The notes under the pieces are model-generated. The model saw only the letters and a program-made list of their open reading frames with translations. It was not told where the DNA came from and ran no database searches. A program made the translations under genes and the position numbers. A stretch of 64,000 nucleotides of DNA from Crambe crambe (taxonomy: Eukaryota > Porifera > Demospongiae > Poecilosclerida > Crambeidae): NCBI GenBank assembly GCA_963924555.1, contig OZ004596.1:3234139-3298138 (forward strand), in the 5' to 3' direction. Shown here piece by piece: positions 37,597-49,049 of this stretch; positions within the stretch are counted from its first letter, which is position 1, and every line of letters starts with the position of its first letter.

Positions 37597-39872
37597 ATGA
37601 GTACGACGAGTGCTGCATCACATTCATCTCCCCCGGAACCTCTATACTCCCTTCGACCTCGTTCTGGAGGAATTTGTAGTCTTAAGTATCTCCCATTTTC
37701 TGATCAAGAAGCTGGAATAGCATCAGTGTAAGTTCAGGGACTTAGTTCAGAGATAGTAGACCCTTTAGGCAGCTAGTTCAAAGGGAGTGGCAAGGCAAAG
37801 GCACATATCCAATAATTGCATGATTGAAGAATTGCATTACACCTTAGTGTGTTTGTTCAAGTGCACAAAGTTATGAGGTAGGTTGGCAGGAAAAATTTTG
37901 AGGGGAAGCACAAGTATGATAATAGTAGAATCAAGTGCAAGGACATATTTTCCAAATAATGCACACAATTGCGGACAAAAGTCAAAAAATAATCTGGGTA
38001 GCCAACCCCCGAGCGCAGGGTCTGGTGACACATAATATTTATTTATCAAGAAATCTGCAATGTCATTATGTGATGTATTCTGGCATTTAGTGACGCAAAT
38101 GACATCACACATCACTGAATGACATCATTGAAAAGCTGAACAAGTCCAAGTATTACATGTCCACCAGACCCTTGCACCTTCAGCGTTCAGGGCTGGATAT
38201 GCCAGATTAAGTCAAAAGATTAGGGTAGGTATTGATGGCCTAGTACGGGGTACTTCATCACAGTGTGCCAAAGTGTGTTTATTATGATTTTGTACAGCTC
38301 AACATCAGGTACTTTACATCTGTGGTCTTTGAATACAAAACGATCAATATGGAGTGAAACTATTGGTGCTCCTCTTTTATCTGTCAATTCATGCTGTATC
38401 AATCAAGATAGGAGATTGATCAGGTGATTTAAAAATTGTAGCTGCATACCCTTCCTCTATAATGGGCACTGGGTCATTTTATTTTTAATACTTTTTCCAC
38501 AGTCAGACAAGAGACGGTAATGTAGATGTGTGGGATTGTGTAACAAAGAAAAAAGTATCATCAATTGGCATTGGTGATTCAGGATTCTGCAAATTAACTA
38601 CTTTCGATGAAGGTAGTTCGTTATATTTGTTGTTCTAAGCTCTTGTTAGTAGCTAATTAAAGTTTTGTTTTATTTTTTGTGTCCAAATTTAATTTGTTGC
38701 TGTAGGTTCACCACGGAGTTCATGTTTTGTTGTAGGCAGTGTGGCACACAATAAGGTATTCACATATTTAGGGTGATGACATAATGCAGCTGCTGACTAG
38801 AACTTTATGTCAGCAGCAGTAATATGCATCAGAATGAGATGATGTTGAACAATAATTGCCCTCTACTGATGCAGATATTATTTACATTATTATTTTATGC
38901 ACTAGGTTTATGCATACAATATACCTTCACAGAAAATTGAAATGAGTTTCACTACTAAAGATTCAAAAAATAAAGGTAATTACATATAAGGCTGCTGATA
39001 AAACTGGTATAGCCTATGCCTTTTTTGTGTGTGATTTTGTTGCACTATTGACTTTCCTACCAATTCTTTTTCTGATGTTGTCCTGTAGGTATGTGTATGT
39101 GTGTCAAATCCTTCTATAACTGTTCTACTGGAATAAATTACGTGATTGGAGGATTTGAAGATGGTACTTTGCTATTATGGGATGAAAGAAATACAAATAT
39201 GGAGTTAACTTCTTGCCAGTTATTCCATGAACCAGGTATTTACCCTGCACTCAGAGACAGCTTACTTTGTGTAGGAAAAATACATGATTCTGTACTCAGA
39301 GTCCTTTTGTACTTTTAGTATTGTGTGTTACTGTGGATGACAGAGGTAGAGGTGCTTGTGGATCCCCTGGTAGGACTCTCCAGTGCTTCAATATAACACT
39401 CGATAAGGTATGTTTGAATAACCCATTGGGATAGCACACTTGTAATTATGTAATAATTATCCACAATACTGTAACTAGCCACTTCTTTCACATGAAATCT
39501 TGATTACGATGGTGATTATAATCATATCTCATGTTGTAGGGTCTTATTGAAGAAGTATACACTTTGGAGTTGAAAAATCCTGGAATAGCTGACATTGCAG
39601 TAAGGCATGATAAGAGAATTTTTGCTACTGGTGGATGGGATGGTAGGTAAGCGATACAGCAGAGCCATTGTGATTATATCATTGACTTTTGTGTACTGTT
39701 TAGAATTCGGGTATTTACTTGGATGAAAGGGAAATCTCTTGCAGTCCTCAATTATCATTCATCTACTGTTCACTGTGTTAAATTTTCTGATGCTTCAAGT
39801 CTACCAACAGACACTAACCTGCTTATGTGTGGGTCTCAAGATGAAGTAATAAGCATATGGAGATTGTATTGA
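37597..39872 (+). CDS. GNB1L: WD40 protein, G-protein beta subunit-like 1
   Basis: Eight exons: 37597-37727, 38503-38612, 38706-38755, 38906-38975, 39089-39235, 39319-39407, 39540-39646, 39704-39872; 290 residues (human 327). An in-frame upstream ATG at 37561 would add 12 residues. WD-type blades are visible: DGNVDVWD, GGFEDGTLLLWDE, and a C-terminal pair with ELKNPGIADIAVR, FATGGWDGRIRVF and CGSQDEVISIWRLY. These last segments match the GNB1L C-terminus, where NPGIAEVTIRPD and AGWDHRIRVFHW occur. GNB1L (fission yeast Asa1 family) works with TTT and HSP90 co-chaperones in stabilising PIKK kinases. Intron 1 (775 bp) holds two short minus-strand open frames (37837-38115, 38220-38402) with no recognisable domain. 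Confidence 0.88.
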
Positions 39873-40112
39873 CAAACCATAGCCATCATTTTTTATTCTG
39901 AATCACGCAATAATTATTATAACCTAACCGTTGGAGAAAAGTAGGCAATTCGGAGCATGCGCATTGTGTTTGAGCATCACGTCGATCCGATATCCATCGT
40001 TAGCTGGCAAGATGCATTTTCTTCTTTCAGTTTGATTAGATAATCTGTTTGTTTAGGTATTCCAAGGATAAAGTCTTTGTAACCCCACAACCCCACAGCG
40101 CGAACGTGCACC
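39873..40112 (+). promoter_or_regulatory. POLR3D upstream region with NRF1-like site
   Basis: 240 bp lie between the GNB1L stop and the POLR3D start. GAGCATGCGCA at 39953-39963 fits the NRF1 palindrome (TGCGCATGCGCA half-sites); the identical 11-mer occurs upstream of syntaxin A. Confidence 0.4.
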
Positions 40113-41935
40113 ATGAGTTCGAGTACTAGTGGTGGTGGCAGGAGAAAGAAGAAAATTGCAGTCAATGAAGATGATATTGCAATTGGAAAACTTTCAGGTT
40201 GGCTAAGTTTTCTATGGGACCATGGTATTATTTTCACTGCAGGGGCTGGAAGTAGTGATCTTGTACGCCTGCAACCCTCTCAACCCAGGTAGCAAGCTGT
40301 AACTATAGCTAGTAGCCTAGGTGTGTGTGCTATATGGTAAAGGGTCACCTGACCAGTTACTGAACTAGCCATCAAATGTGTACTTTTAAATATTATTGTT
40401 AGGCCACGGTAATTTTTTCCCCCTGGCCCTTCCCCTCTAATTTTGATCCCTCCCCAAGAAAAATGGGTCAAAATTTGAATTCAGCTACTCCAAAAGACAT
40501 CCAGCTAGGATGATAGTACAATATCAAATTCAAGCATTGGTCACTTTGAATATATTTCCAAAATAATTGTGGTGGATATAGCCTCTGACCACACCTCCCT
40601 CCCTCCCTCCTCAATTTGTGGGCAGTTATTGCCTTAGGCCTTACTTCTATGAAGTAATTATATAATGGCCTTCTGATGTGCAGATCATCATCTGACCAAT
40701 CAAAGAAAGATTTAACTTTTGGAAAAGTTCAAAAGGTAGTGCTGGATTAGTCATGATATTGATGTTATACCTCTTGCTATATAAATACAGAGAACATTTT
40801 CTCCGATTATTCCAACAAGCAGAAAGATAAAGAAAGAGCCAGTTGATGTAGATGTGATGGTAGCAAAAAAACAGTCCTTCAAGGAAAAGAAAGTGCCAAA
40901 CACTGATAAGAGAGGAGGAAGAAGGGGCAAAAAGGATGTCATTAAGTCTGAATCTGTATTTTCAATGGGACCAGCTGGAAAAAGTACACAAGGAAGGGAA
41001 GGTAAATTTCATTTCCTGAAGTATAGAAAGATGTGTGTAACTAACTGTGTAGGAGTTCGTGATGCATTCGGGAATGATCTCAGTTCTATAAGGAAGAAAT
41101 CAGTTAACACTACTAGTGATAAATCAACCTCTAGTTCTTCAACTGTGAGAATTCACAGGGAAGAGGAAGAAGAAAATGACCTCGGACAAATTCCAAACCA
41201 AACCTTTGTGGAAGACCTGTTTCAAGATTCCCGGCTCCCCCCTGTCCAACTACCCTTAGAACACAATGTTTGCAGGAAGCTAGCTAGTAAGCAGGTAGAG
41301 AAGGGGCCTCCTGATAGAAAATCACAGGTTGATGTCACTAGAGAATCCCTGGATACTGCTGCAAAATTATTTGAGCATGTAAGTGTTGATATTTCTTCTA
41401 GGCTGGTTGATTTTATCTATTCAACTTATAGGATTCAAGTGACAATTATTTTTTCTTACAATTGCCTGATTGCCTGCCTGTCACCACTGACTATACTGCC
41501 ACAAGTGACGTCCCTAATAGTAGCAAGGTAATTCTCCCAGCCCCATTGCATTGATTTTACCAATCCGTATTAAATAGGGCAGGGATCTTCTTCTCTCTGA
41601 TGTTCCTGAGGGCTATATAGGAAAATTGAAAATCCATAAGTCTGGAAAAGTCAGGTAACTTTGATGTGACCATATCAGCCCAGTGGGTCACTTGGAGACT
41701 TCCCCATGATTTAAGTCCCTCCCTCAGTACAGTAAGTCTTGATTTTTCAATTCTTCATTTTTTTTTCAGACTTGTGTTGGGTACAGTAAGTCTGGATATT
41801 TCAATGGGAACTCCTTGTGGTTTCTTGCAAGAGTTGGTTAGCATCCGATCAGATTCCAAGATAACCACAATTGGCCAGATTTCACACAGACTTGTTTGCA
41901 TACCAGACTTTGAGGATATTCTTGCAACAACATAA
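40113..41935 (+). CDS. POLR3D: RNA polymerase III subunit RPC4 (C53)
   Basis: Eight exons: 40113-40197, 40243-40288, 40684-40735, 40791-41001, 41053-41378, 41432-41527, 41578-41654, 41770-41935; 352 residues (human 398). The N-terminal half is Lys/Arg-rich and disordered, with the conserved DLTFGKVQKRTFSPIIPTSR and a RKIKKEPV segment. The middle has DLFQDSRLPPVQLPLEHN (human MPVQLPLAHSG). The C-terminal dimerisation module has YFFLQLPD, GKLKIHKSGKVRLVLGTVSL, DISMGTPCGFLQELVSI and HRLVCIPDFEDIL. RPC4 pairs with RPC5 in a TFIIF-like module on Pol III that aids initiation, termination and reinitiation at tRNA and 5S genes. Transcribed in the same direction as GNB1L upstream and the RNA ligase downstream. 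Confidence 0.93.
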
Positions 41936-42223
41936 AGTAGGTATATTAGCGTGACACACTTCCTTCCTTCAGAACTATTATCATAATATATATTGAGCTA
42001 TTTATAGAATCAGTAATGATGTCATGTAATGATATTATTTATAGTAACAATATTCATAACCTGAACCAAACTTGGGAGAATGTTTGCATTCATTCTCTAA
42101 CATTGCACCACTTCATTGCAATACCATTAAATAACCTGTGTAAGTACCTGTATAAATACCATAGCAATTGTGATATTGCACAGTCACTAGAAGGATTTGT
42201 TTCCCAGCACAATCAGCCCAGCT

Positions 42224-43629
42224 ATGGCAGAGTTTACAGCATATGAGAAGATGGCTGACAGCACTTCCATTTGGAAATCTAAGAATCTTGATCACATAAA
42301 GGAGTGGGTGGCTTTGGAAAAAGTTCATGGAGCAAATTTTTCATTCACTGTTTATAAGGAATCAGGTCCGACAATTGATACATGATCAATGAGTAGTTCA
42401 TTATTATAACAGTTACTAATGTGCAATGGCAACTTAAAGGAGCAGGGGGAAAAGCAACCTATTCCATTAGTTTTGCTTCAAAACCTGTGGATTTTATGTA
42501 TAATAATTTGACCTCAATTCTCATAGAGTCACTTGTGGTGAAAATTGCAAGGAGAAATGATTTCCTAACCCATGAAGAAAAATTCTTTGGGATCAATGAG
42601 CAGGAAGGATTCATTGAAAGTGAATGTGAGAAGGCCAGTTGCATGTTCCAAGCCATTCAAGAAAGGGGCAAGCCAAGTGATATCCAGTCAATCACAATAT
42701 ATGGGGAGTTATTTGGAGGTAACATATAACTAATTAAATGAATGGATCCTTATAATTTCCATGCTGCTTATAGGGCATTACCCCCATCCATCAGTACCAC
42801 AACAACCAAAAGTCTCAACAGTCCAAAAAGAGGTAGTTTACTGCCCAGACTTGAAATTCATTGCATTTGACATTGCCACTATGAGGAAAGATGTGCACAG
42901 TAAAGGTAGGCATTACTAGGCATTTAATGTTCATCACTATATACTAACTTGTTATGCATAGAATACTTGGATTATGATATTTGTATGAAGCTTTTCAAGG
43001 AGAATGGATTTCTTTATGCTGAACCCTTGATAACAGGAAGCTTACAAGACATGTTCAATTTCCCTCTTGGGTTTAACAGTACAATTCCTGCTAAACTGGG
43101 TCTACCACCACTCCCAGAAGATATCAAGAATACCGCTGAAGGAGTAGTTGTCAAACCTCTAAAAAATACAGTTATTGAATGCAGGACTGGAATGAAACGA
43201 GTCATTTTCAAACGAAAAGTGAAAGGATTTTGTGAAAGGAGACCACGAAAGAAGGATTTCACAGCCAAAGAAAAGCAATACTCACACGACAAATGCCAGC
43301 AAGATTACCTACTGATTAAATACGAACTGTTTGCTCTAGTTACAGAGCAGCGAGTGGTAAATACAATTTCCAAACTTGGACTACCAGAAGAGAGTGATGC
43401 TTTGAAACCTTTGACCACTTGGGATGACATCCAAAAGGCACTGTTAGCTGATGTAATGGATGAATTGAAGAGAGAGGAGGAATTGTGGGGATCATTCATT
43501 ACAACACCAAAACTATTCAAAGATCAATTGATCAAAGAAACAGGAAAAGAATGCACTCAAATCATAGAAGACTACAAATTAAAATTTGTCCAACACCAAA
43601 AGACGTCCCTTACCCCTGAACAAACATGA
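42224..43629 (+). CDS. T4 Rnl2-type RNA ligase
   Basis: Four exons: 42224-42365, 42527-42718, 42774-42905, 42962-43629; 377 residues. All nucleotidyltransferase motifs of the Rnl2 family are present in order: motif I EKVHGANFSF with Lys33 as the predicted AMP-accepting lysine, the IARRND/FFG segment after it, motif III YGELFGG (Glu108), IIIa FIAFDI, motif IV EGVVVKP and motif V IFKRKVKGF. The C-terminal domain (VTEQRVVNTISKLG) also resembles that of T4 Rnl2, so this is not just an isolated catalytic fold. Rnl2 enzymes join 3'-OH and 5'-phosphate RNA ends, often at nicks in duplexes. The first intron has a weak donor (GTCCGA); its acceptor at 42526 was chosen because it restores the family spacing between motif I and RRND. 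A longer exon starting at 42415 would also stay open. Function in this animal is unknown. Confidence 0.88.
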
Positions 43630-46600
43630 AAAATAACAGCTGGATTAGACTGTACATAAACATTAAGAAAATGATGACCTGCCTTATTTTTGTGCCAGTG
43701 TCAGTAGACATTCTGTAGTCCATGTATGTATCAAAACATTTCTGCACAATATAAACTTGTAAAAAATTGCCCACACAATATAATACATCATACCTGCAAT
43801 CTTAACACTTGTCTACAGAGAAGATACTGGCCAAGCTTATCACTGTCTTTCACTGACTCTGGGAAACGTACATTTACATCAGCTTCTATATTCTGCAGTG
43901 TGTACAGCAGCAGAAGTAGCTAGTGAGTAAATGGTTTGTACAAGCACAGTACCTTTATCTGTACATCATCAACTTCCTTTCCACCAAAATCTTCGATCAT
44001 AATGGCAATAGCAGGAGCAGTGTAGGGATAGTCGGAACCAATACATATCAAACACTTCAGATTAGCTAACGAACAAATGAGAACAATGCATATTAATTAG
44101 TTGATGCTACATCTGTGCCATAATATGCTACCTTTATTATGCTGAAAAGTTCCTAGGTAAAACTTATTCATCCTCTCTTGCAGGTTGAATATTGAGTGAC
44201 TAACAAATTGAGAACTTGATAGCTATCGAGAGTGAGAGGGACAGAAGTAAGGGGATGGACAAAAAATGGGGGAAGGAGAAGGAAGGATTTATTGCATTGA
44301 ATACCATAATGCTTAATATCCTCACTTGAAACTCTGTTAATGAAAGTTGCTTCCACTTCACTAGTTTGCAGTAGGGACGTCCTGAAAGCAGAGCATCAGA
44401 ATCTGGACCAAGAATCAACTCACTTCCCTCTGAAATTTTCCTAGGTAGTAATCAGTTAAAATTTTTCACAATAACTTACCACAGCTCAAGGAAATGACCT
44501 GTCTCAAAAGATAAACCTGTGTCTGGAATCTTAGCTTCAATTTGCTTATAACAGAGTCCATATTCTCAGCACTGATTTCCACTTGTTGCTCAGGGGGAGT
44601 GCTGTCTGGCATCTCAGCGTTGTCACTTATACCACATACACGCTGGATCCACTTATAGGGAAAACCATAAGTGCGCACTGCTGATGAAAACACTTCATTA
44701 CCATGTTTCCTTATGTGAAAGGAAACGATGGAATTGGGAGATGTACGTCCAGTGTCACCATCAGTAAGACAATGAAGAAGACAGGACTTGTCCAAAAGAG
44801 TGGACAGCTGGTCCTCTGAAACACCACTAACACTTACAAAAGATACAGAGGCACATACGACACTAAAGTGAGGAAGGTAAGAGAAGGTGACCTGGAAGGA
44901 ACCTAGATCTGCAGTGCCAACCACATCATCAATACTGTCAACCATAATGTTCTCTATACTTGCCCTTCAAAGTGATTGTGCAGATAATTGATAGAGGATG
45001 AGCTTTAGATATCTTTTTCTCCAGAGAAGCTTTATCACGTTTTCTGGTTTTTTTCTGAATTCAGTACATGGAGTAATACTGTAATAATAAAACAAACTGA
45101 AAATACCCTTTGTTCCTTTTCTCCTCCTTCACCATCTGAGTCCCCGCTCTCCTCCTCTGGACATATATATCAGAGTGGAGGCTTTCAAGTATGACCTGCA
45201 GCATCTTACCACTATTGTCCTGCTGGCTACCCTGAAGGCTTTTGGCTTCCCCCATATCACCAACAACAGACACAGCAAGACTGGAGTCCTGTACTTCTGA
45301 ATATGCTTTTGCTTGCATGTAGAATATGTAAAGAGACCTGTGTCATTATAGGGGAGCAAGAGACCTGTGTCATTATAGGGGAGCAAGAGACCTGTGTCAT
45401 TATAGGGAAGCAAGAGACCTGTGTCATTATAGGGGAGCAAGAGACCTGTGTCATTATAGGGGAGCAAGAGACCTGTGTCATTATAGGGGAGCAAGAGACC
45501 TGTGTCATTATAGGGGAGCAAGAGACCTGTGTCATTATAGGGGAGCAAGAGACCTGTGTCATTATAGGGAAGCAAGAGACCTGTGTCATTATAGGGGAGC
45601 AAGAGACCTGTGTCATTATAGGGGAGCAAGAGACCTGTGTCATTATAGGGGAGCAAGAGACCTGTGTCATTATAGGGGAGCAAGAGACCTGTGTCTTTAT
45701 AGGGGAGTAAGAGACCCGTGTCATTTAGGGAAGCAAGAGACCTGTGTCATTATAGGGAAGTAAGAGACCTGTGTCATTATAGGGGAGCAAGACACCCATG
45801 TCATTATAGGGAAGCAAGAGACCCGTGTCATTGTAGGGGAGCAAGAGACCTGTGTCATTATAGGGGAGCAAGAGACCTGTGTCATTATAGGGAAGTAAGA
45901 GACCTGTGTCATTGCTGGGGAGCAAGAGACCCATGTCATTATAGGGGAGCAAGAGACCCGTGTCATTGTAGGGGAGCAAGAGACCCGTGTCATTGTAGGG
46001 GAGCAAGAGACCTGTGGGGAGCAAGAGACCCATGTCATTGTAGGGGAGCAAGAGACCCATGTCATTGTAGGGAAGCAAGAGACCTGTGTCATTATAGGGA
46101 AGCAAGAGACCTGTGTCATTGTAGGGAAGCAAGAGACCTGTGTCATTGTAGGGGAGCAAGAGACCTGTGTCATTGTAGGGGAGCAAGAAACCCGTGTCAT
46201 TGTAGGGAAGTAAGAGACCTGTGTCATTGTAGGGGAGCAAGAGACCCGTATCATTATAGGGGAGCAAGAGACCTGTGTCATTATAGGAGAGCAAGAAACC
46301 CGTGTCATTATAGGGAAGTAAGAGACCTGTGTCATTGTAGAGGAGCAAGAGACCTGTGTCATTATAGGGAAGTAAGAGACCTGTGTCATTGTAGGGGAGC
46401 AAGAAACCTGTGTTATTGTAGGGAAGTAAGAGACCTGTGTCATTGTAGGGGAGCAAGAGACCCGTATCATTATAGGGGAGCAAGAGACCTGTGTCATTAT
46501 AGGGGAGCAAGAGACCTGTATCATTACCTGTGTCATTGCTGGGGAGCAAGAGACCCGTGTCATTATAGGGAAGCAAGAGACCCATGTCATTGTAGGGGAG

Positions 46601-48871
46601 CAAGAGACCCGTGTCATTGTAGGGAAGTAAGACACCTGTGTCATTATAGGGGAGCAAGAGACCTGTGTCATTATAGGGAAGTAAGAGACCTGTGTCATTG
46701 CTGGGGAGCAAGAGACCTGTGTCATTATAGGGGAGCAAGAGACCCGTGTCATTGTAGGGGAGCAAGAGACCCGAGTCATTATAGGGAAGCAAGAGACCTG
46801 TGTCATTATAGGGAAGCAAGAGACCTGTGTCATTATAGGGAAGCAAGAGACCCGTGTCATTGTAGGGGAGCGAGAGACCCATGTCATTATAGGGAAGCAA
46901 GAGACCCGTGTCATTGTAGGGGAGCAAGAGACCTGTGTCATTGTAGGGGAGCAAGAGACCTGTGTCATTGTAGGGGAGCAAGAGACCTGTGTCATTATAG
47001 GGAAGCAAGAGACCCGTGTCATTGTAGGGGAGCGAGAGACCCATGTCATTATAGGGAAGCAAGAGACCCGTGTCATTGTAGGGGAGCAAGAGACCTGTGT
47101 CATTGTAGGGGAGCAAGAGACCTGTGTCATTGTAGGGGAGCAAGAGACCTGTGTCATTATAGGGAAGCAAGAGACCTGTGTCATTGTAGGGGAGCAAGAG
47201 ACCTGTGTCATTGTAGGGGAGCAAGAGACCCGTGTCATTATAGGACCCGTGTCATTGTAGGGGAGCAAGAGACCCGTGTCATTATAGGGAAGCAAGAGAC
47301 CTGTGTCATTGTAGGGGAGCAAGAGACCCGTGTCATTATAGGGAAGCAAGAGACCTGTGTCATTGTAGGGGAGCAAGAGACCCGTGTCATTATAGGGAAG
47401 CAAGAGACCTGTGTCATTATAGGGAAGCAAGAGACCAAGAGACCCATGTCATTATAGGGGAACAAGAGACCCATGTCATTGTAGGGGAGCAAGAGACCCG
47501 TGTCATTATAGGGGAGCAAAAGAGCTTAAGAGTCAAGCCAGTGAGGTAAAAGTACCCCAGTCATAAGGGGTAACCACAATGTACACATAATGCAACACTA
47601 CTCCACTAACGATGGTAAGAGTAATGCCAATTCCTGCTCCTCCTTCTTCTTATCCAACGGGATCCCCAGTGACTCCTGCAGTGGCAAAGTAGCTTTCCGG
47701 ATTCCTTCAAGAGTTGGTAGTATGTTATTTAAGTTTTCTTCCTTGATAAGAATGTCTGCTTCTTCCTTGGCTATAGCACTTTCAAGATTGCTTCGCTGCT
47801 CTGCTAATCTGATACCAAAACATCATACTTCAGCTAGTACATGAAAAAGAGTAGGTTTACTGTTTTCGTTGTTCCAGTTCAGATTCCAATCTTCTGAGCA
47901 TTCGTTGATGTTCATCAACCTAGGGAGAAAAAAAGAGACCAGGAACACCTTTGTGTGATGCAACCTCTCAAAACTTACTGGCATCTCACTTGCAGAAAAT
48001 ACTTCATCTTCACTAATCAGATCTATTTCCTCATGTTGTGATCTAAAAAATGAGAAAACTGACATTTATTTTCCCAAATACATACAACCAACATACTTGA
48101 ACTCCAAACAATTAGTGATCTCTTTTCTCAAGTGCATTGCCTCATACATTAAGTTCTGTAGCTGAAGGTGAAGGTCATCCACGCCCAACTTTTGCTACAT
48201 ACATCATTGTAATTATTGTATCTCATTGTTCACAAAATATATCATTCTACACACTTCGTGAGTCTGTTCCCGTGTGTCCTTACAATACATATGCGAGAGT
48301 CGATTGAGCTTCTTCAGGGTTACAAAATGGACCAGCCCTTTCTGTTTATGGAGTTCAATTTCTGTTTCAGCCTAAATAAAGGTGCAACACAGTTACTTGC
48401 ACATAAAATCTGTATTGGGTAAATATAATACATGATCACTGACAATCATTATTGAATCATAGTTGTTCTTGGGCATCAAAACTGACTAATACGGCACCCG
48501 AACTCCTTTAGACACTGTAGCTACAAGCTAGTCTTGCTTACCTCATTTGATTTCAGTTCCCTGATTTTTCCCATGATCAATCTGAGATTATCACAGGTGT
48601 TTTTGGCCCATTTTGGGATAGCAGCATGACCATTGTCAGGCAGCTCCTCCCCATACATAGGAAGGCTCCCTAGTTTCGTGGCAGAGTTGGGAGCTTTACT
48701 AGGCTTCACAATAAAAGGTGTTGGCACAGATGAGGAAGACTGAGATGCACTCTGAGGACTTGACTGAGTGGAAGACTTGATTCTTTTTTTTGCTACCTTC
48801 TTTGGCGGTTCGTCTTTACTGCTAGGGACAACACCCTCTGCTGATTTACTACTAGTCCTGGATCGCTTCAT
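43610..48871 (-). CDS. THOC5: THO complex subunit 5
   Basis: About 15 exons on the minus strand: 48542-48871, 48255-48371, 48097-48194, 47979-48042, 47861-47919, a sixth from about 47813 to about 47611, 45210-45337, 45107-45156, 44960-45054, about 44480-44934, 44326-44429, 44132-44174, 43953-44065, 43794-43892, 43610-43741. Diagnostic segments are [62 protein letters not shown] and [12 protein letters not shown] couples transcription elongation to TREX-dependent mRNA export; THOC5 forms the THOC5-THOC7 coiled coil. Two joins do not work cleanly: the sixth exon ends in phase 0 but the next acceptor needs phase 2, and between 44960 and 44908 only a 25- or 34-nt intron keeps the frame. The last exon's hydrophobic tail is doubtful and overlaps the RNA-ligase coding end. 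Confidence 0.85.
45338..47520 (-). repeat. 27-bp minisatellite in a THOC5 intron (~80 copies)
   Basis: Tandem units of 27 bp (GAGACCTGTGTCATTATAGG then GGAGCAA) run for about 2.18 kb. Variants include CATTGTAGG for CATTATAGG, CCCGTG and CCCATG for CCTGTG, and AAGTAA for GAGCAA, plus two short indels (about 46010 and 46530). Copies from 45338 to about 45700 are almost identical, while those beyond are more mixed and show higher-order blocks. Indels are nearly absent, so frames stay open for hundreds of codons on both strands; these are by-products of the 27-nt period. On the THOC5 sense strand each unit reads TATAATGACACAG followed by GTCTCTT, the same sequence as the acceptor of the exon that starts at 45337. 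Confidence 0.97.
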
Positions 48872-48960
48872 GCCTGCAGAGCTGAGTTTACTCTATATGG
48901 TGCACACCATAGCACATGGATTTTAGCCCGCGCGCATGATCAACTTGCAGATTATGAACT

Positions 48961-49049
48961 AGTCTGGCGTCGCCAGCCCAGCTTTTCTTCTTTTTTTTTT
49001 CCCCGTCCCAAAAAAAAGAGAAGAAAAGCTGGGCTGGCGACGCCAGACT
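48961..49049. mobile_element. 89-bp hairpin element with 10-bp target duplication
   Basis: The arms AGTCTGGCGTCGCCAGCCCA.. and ..GGGCTGGCGACGCCAGACT are perfect inverted repeats of about 30 bp, extended by CTTTTCTTC/GAAGAAAAG. The spacer is only about 25 bp of T/A-rich sequence. The direct repeat ATTATGAACT occurs at 48951-48960 and 49050-49059 and is the target-site duplication. A 9-10 bp duplication points to a Mutator-like or similar DNA transposon as mobiliser. Confidence 0.85.

Noticed and set aside
40113-43629. tRNA-processing operon of POLR3D and RNA ligase
   Set aside because: The genes have separate starts and a 288-bp gap; nothing in the sequence shows polycistronic transcription or trans-splicing.
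45303-47520. Very long open frames on both strands (up to 579 codons) across the 27-bp array
   Set aside because: They arise automatically from a 27-nt unit without stops in those frames; they lie in a THOC5 intron and have no splice logic linking them to THOC5 in frame.
45338-47520. CRISPR array
   Set aside because: Contiguous 27-bp repeats have no unique spacers and the locus is a eukaryotic intron.
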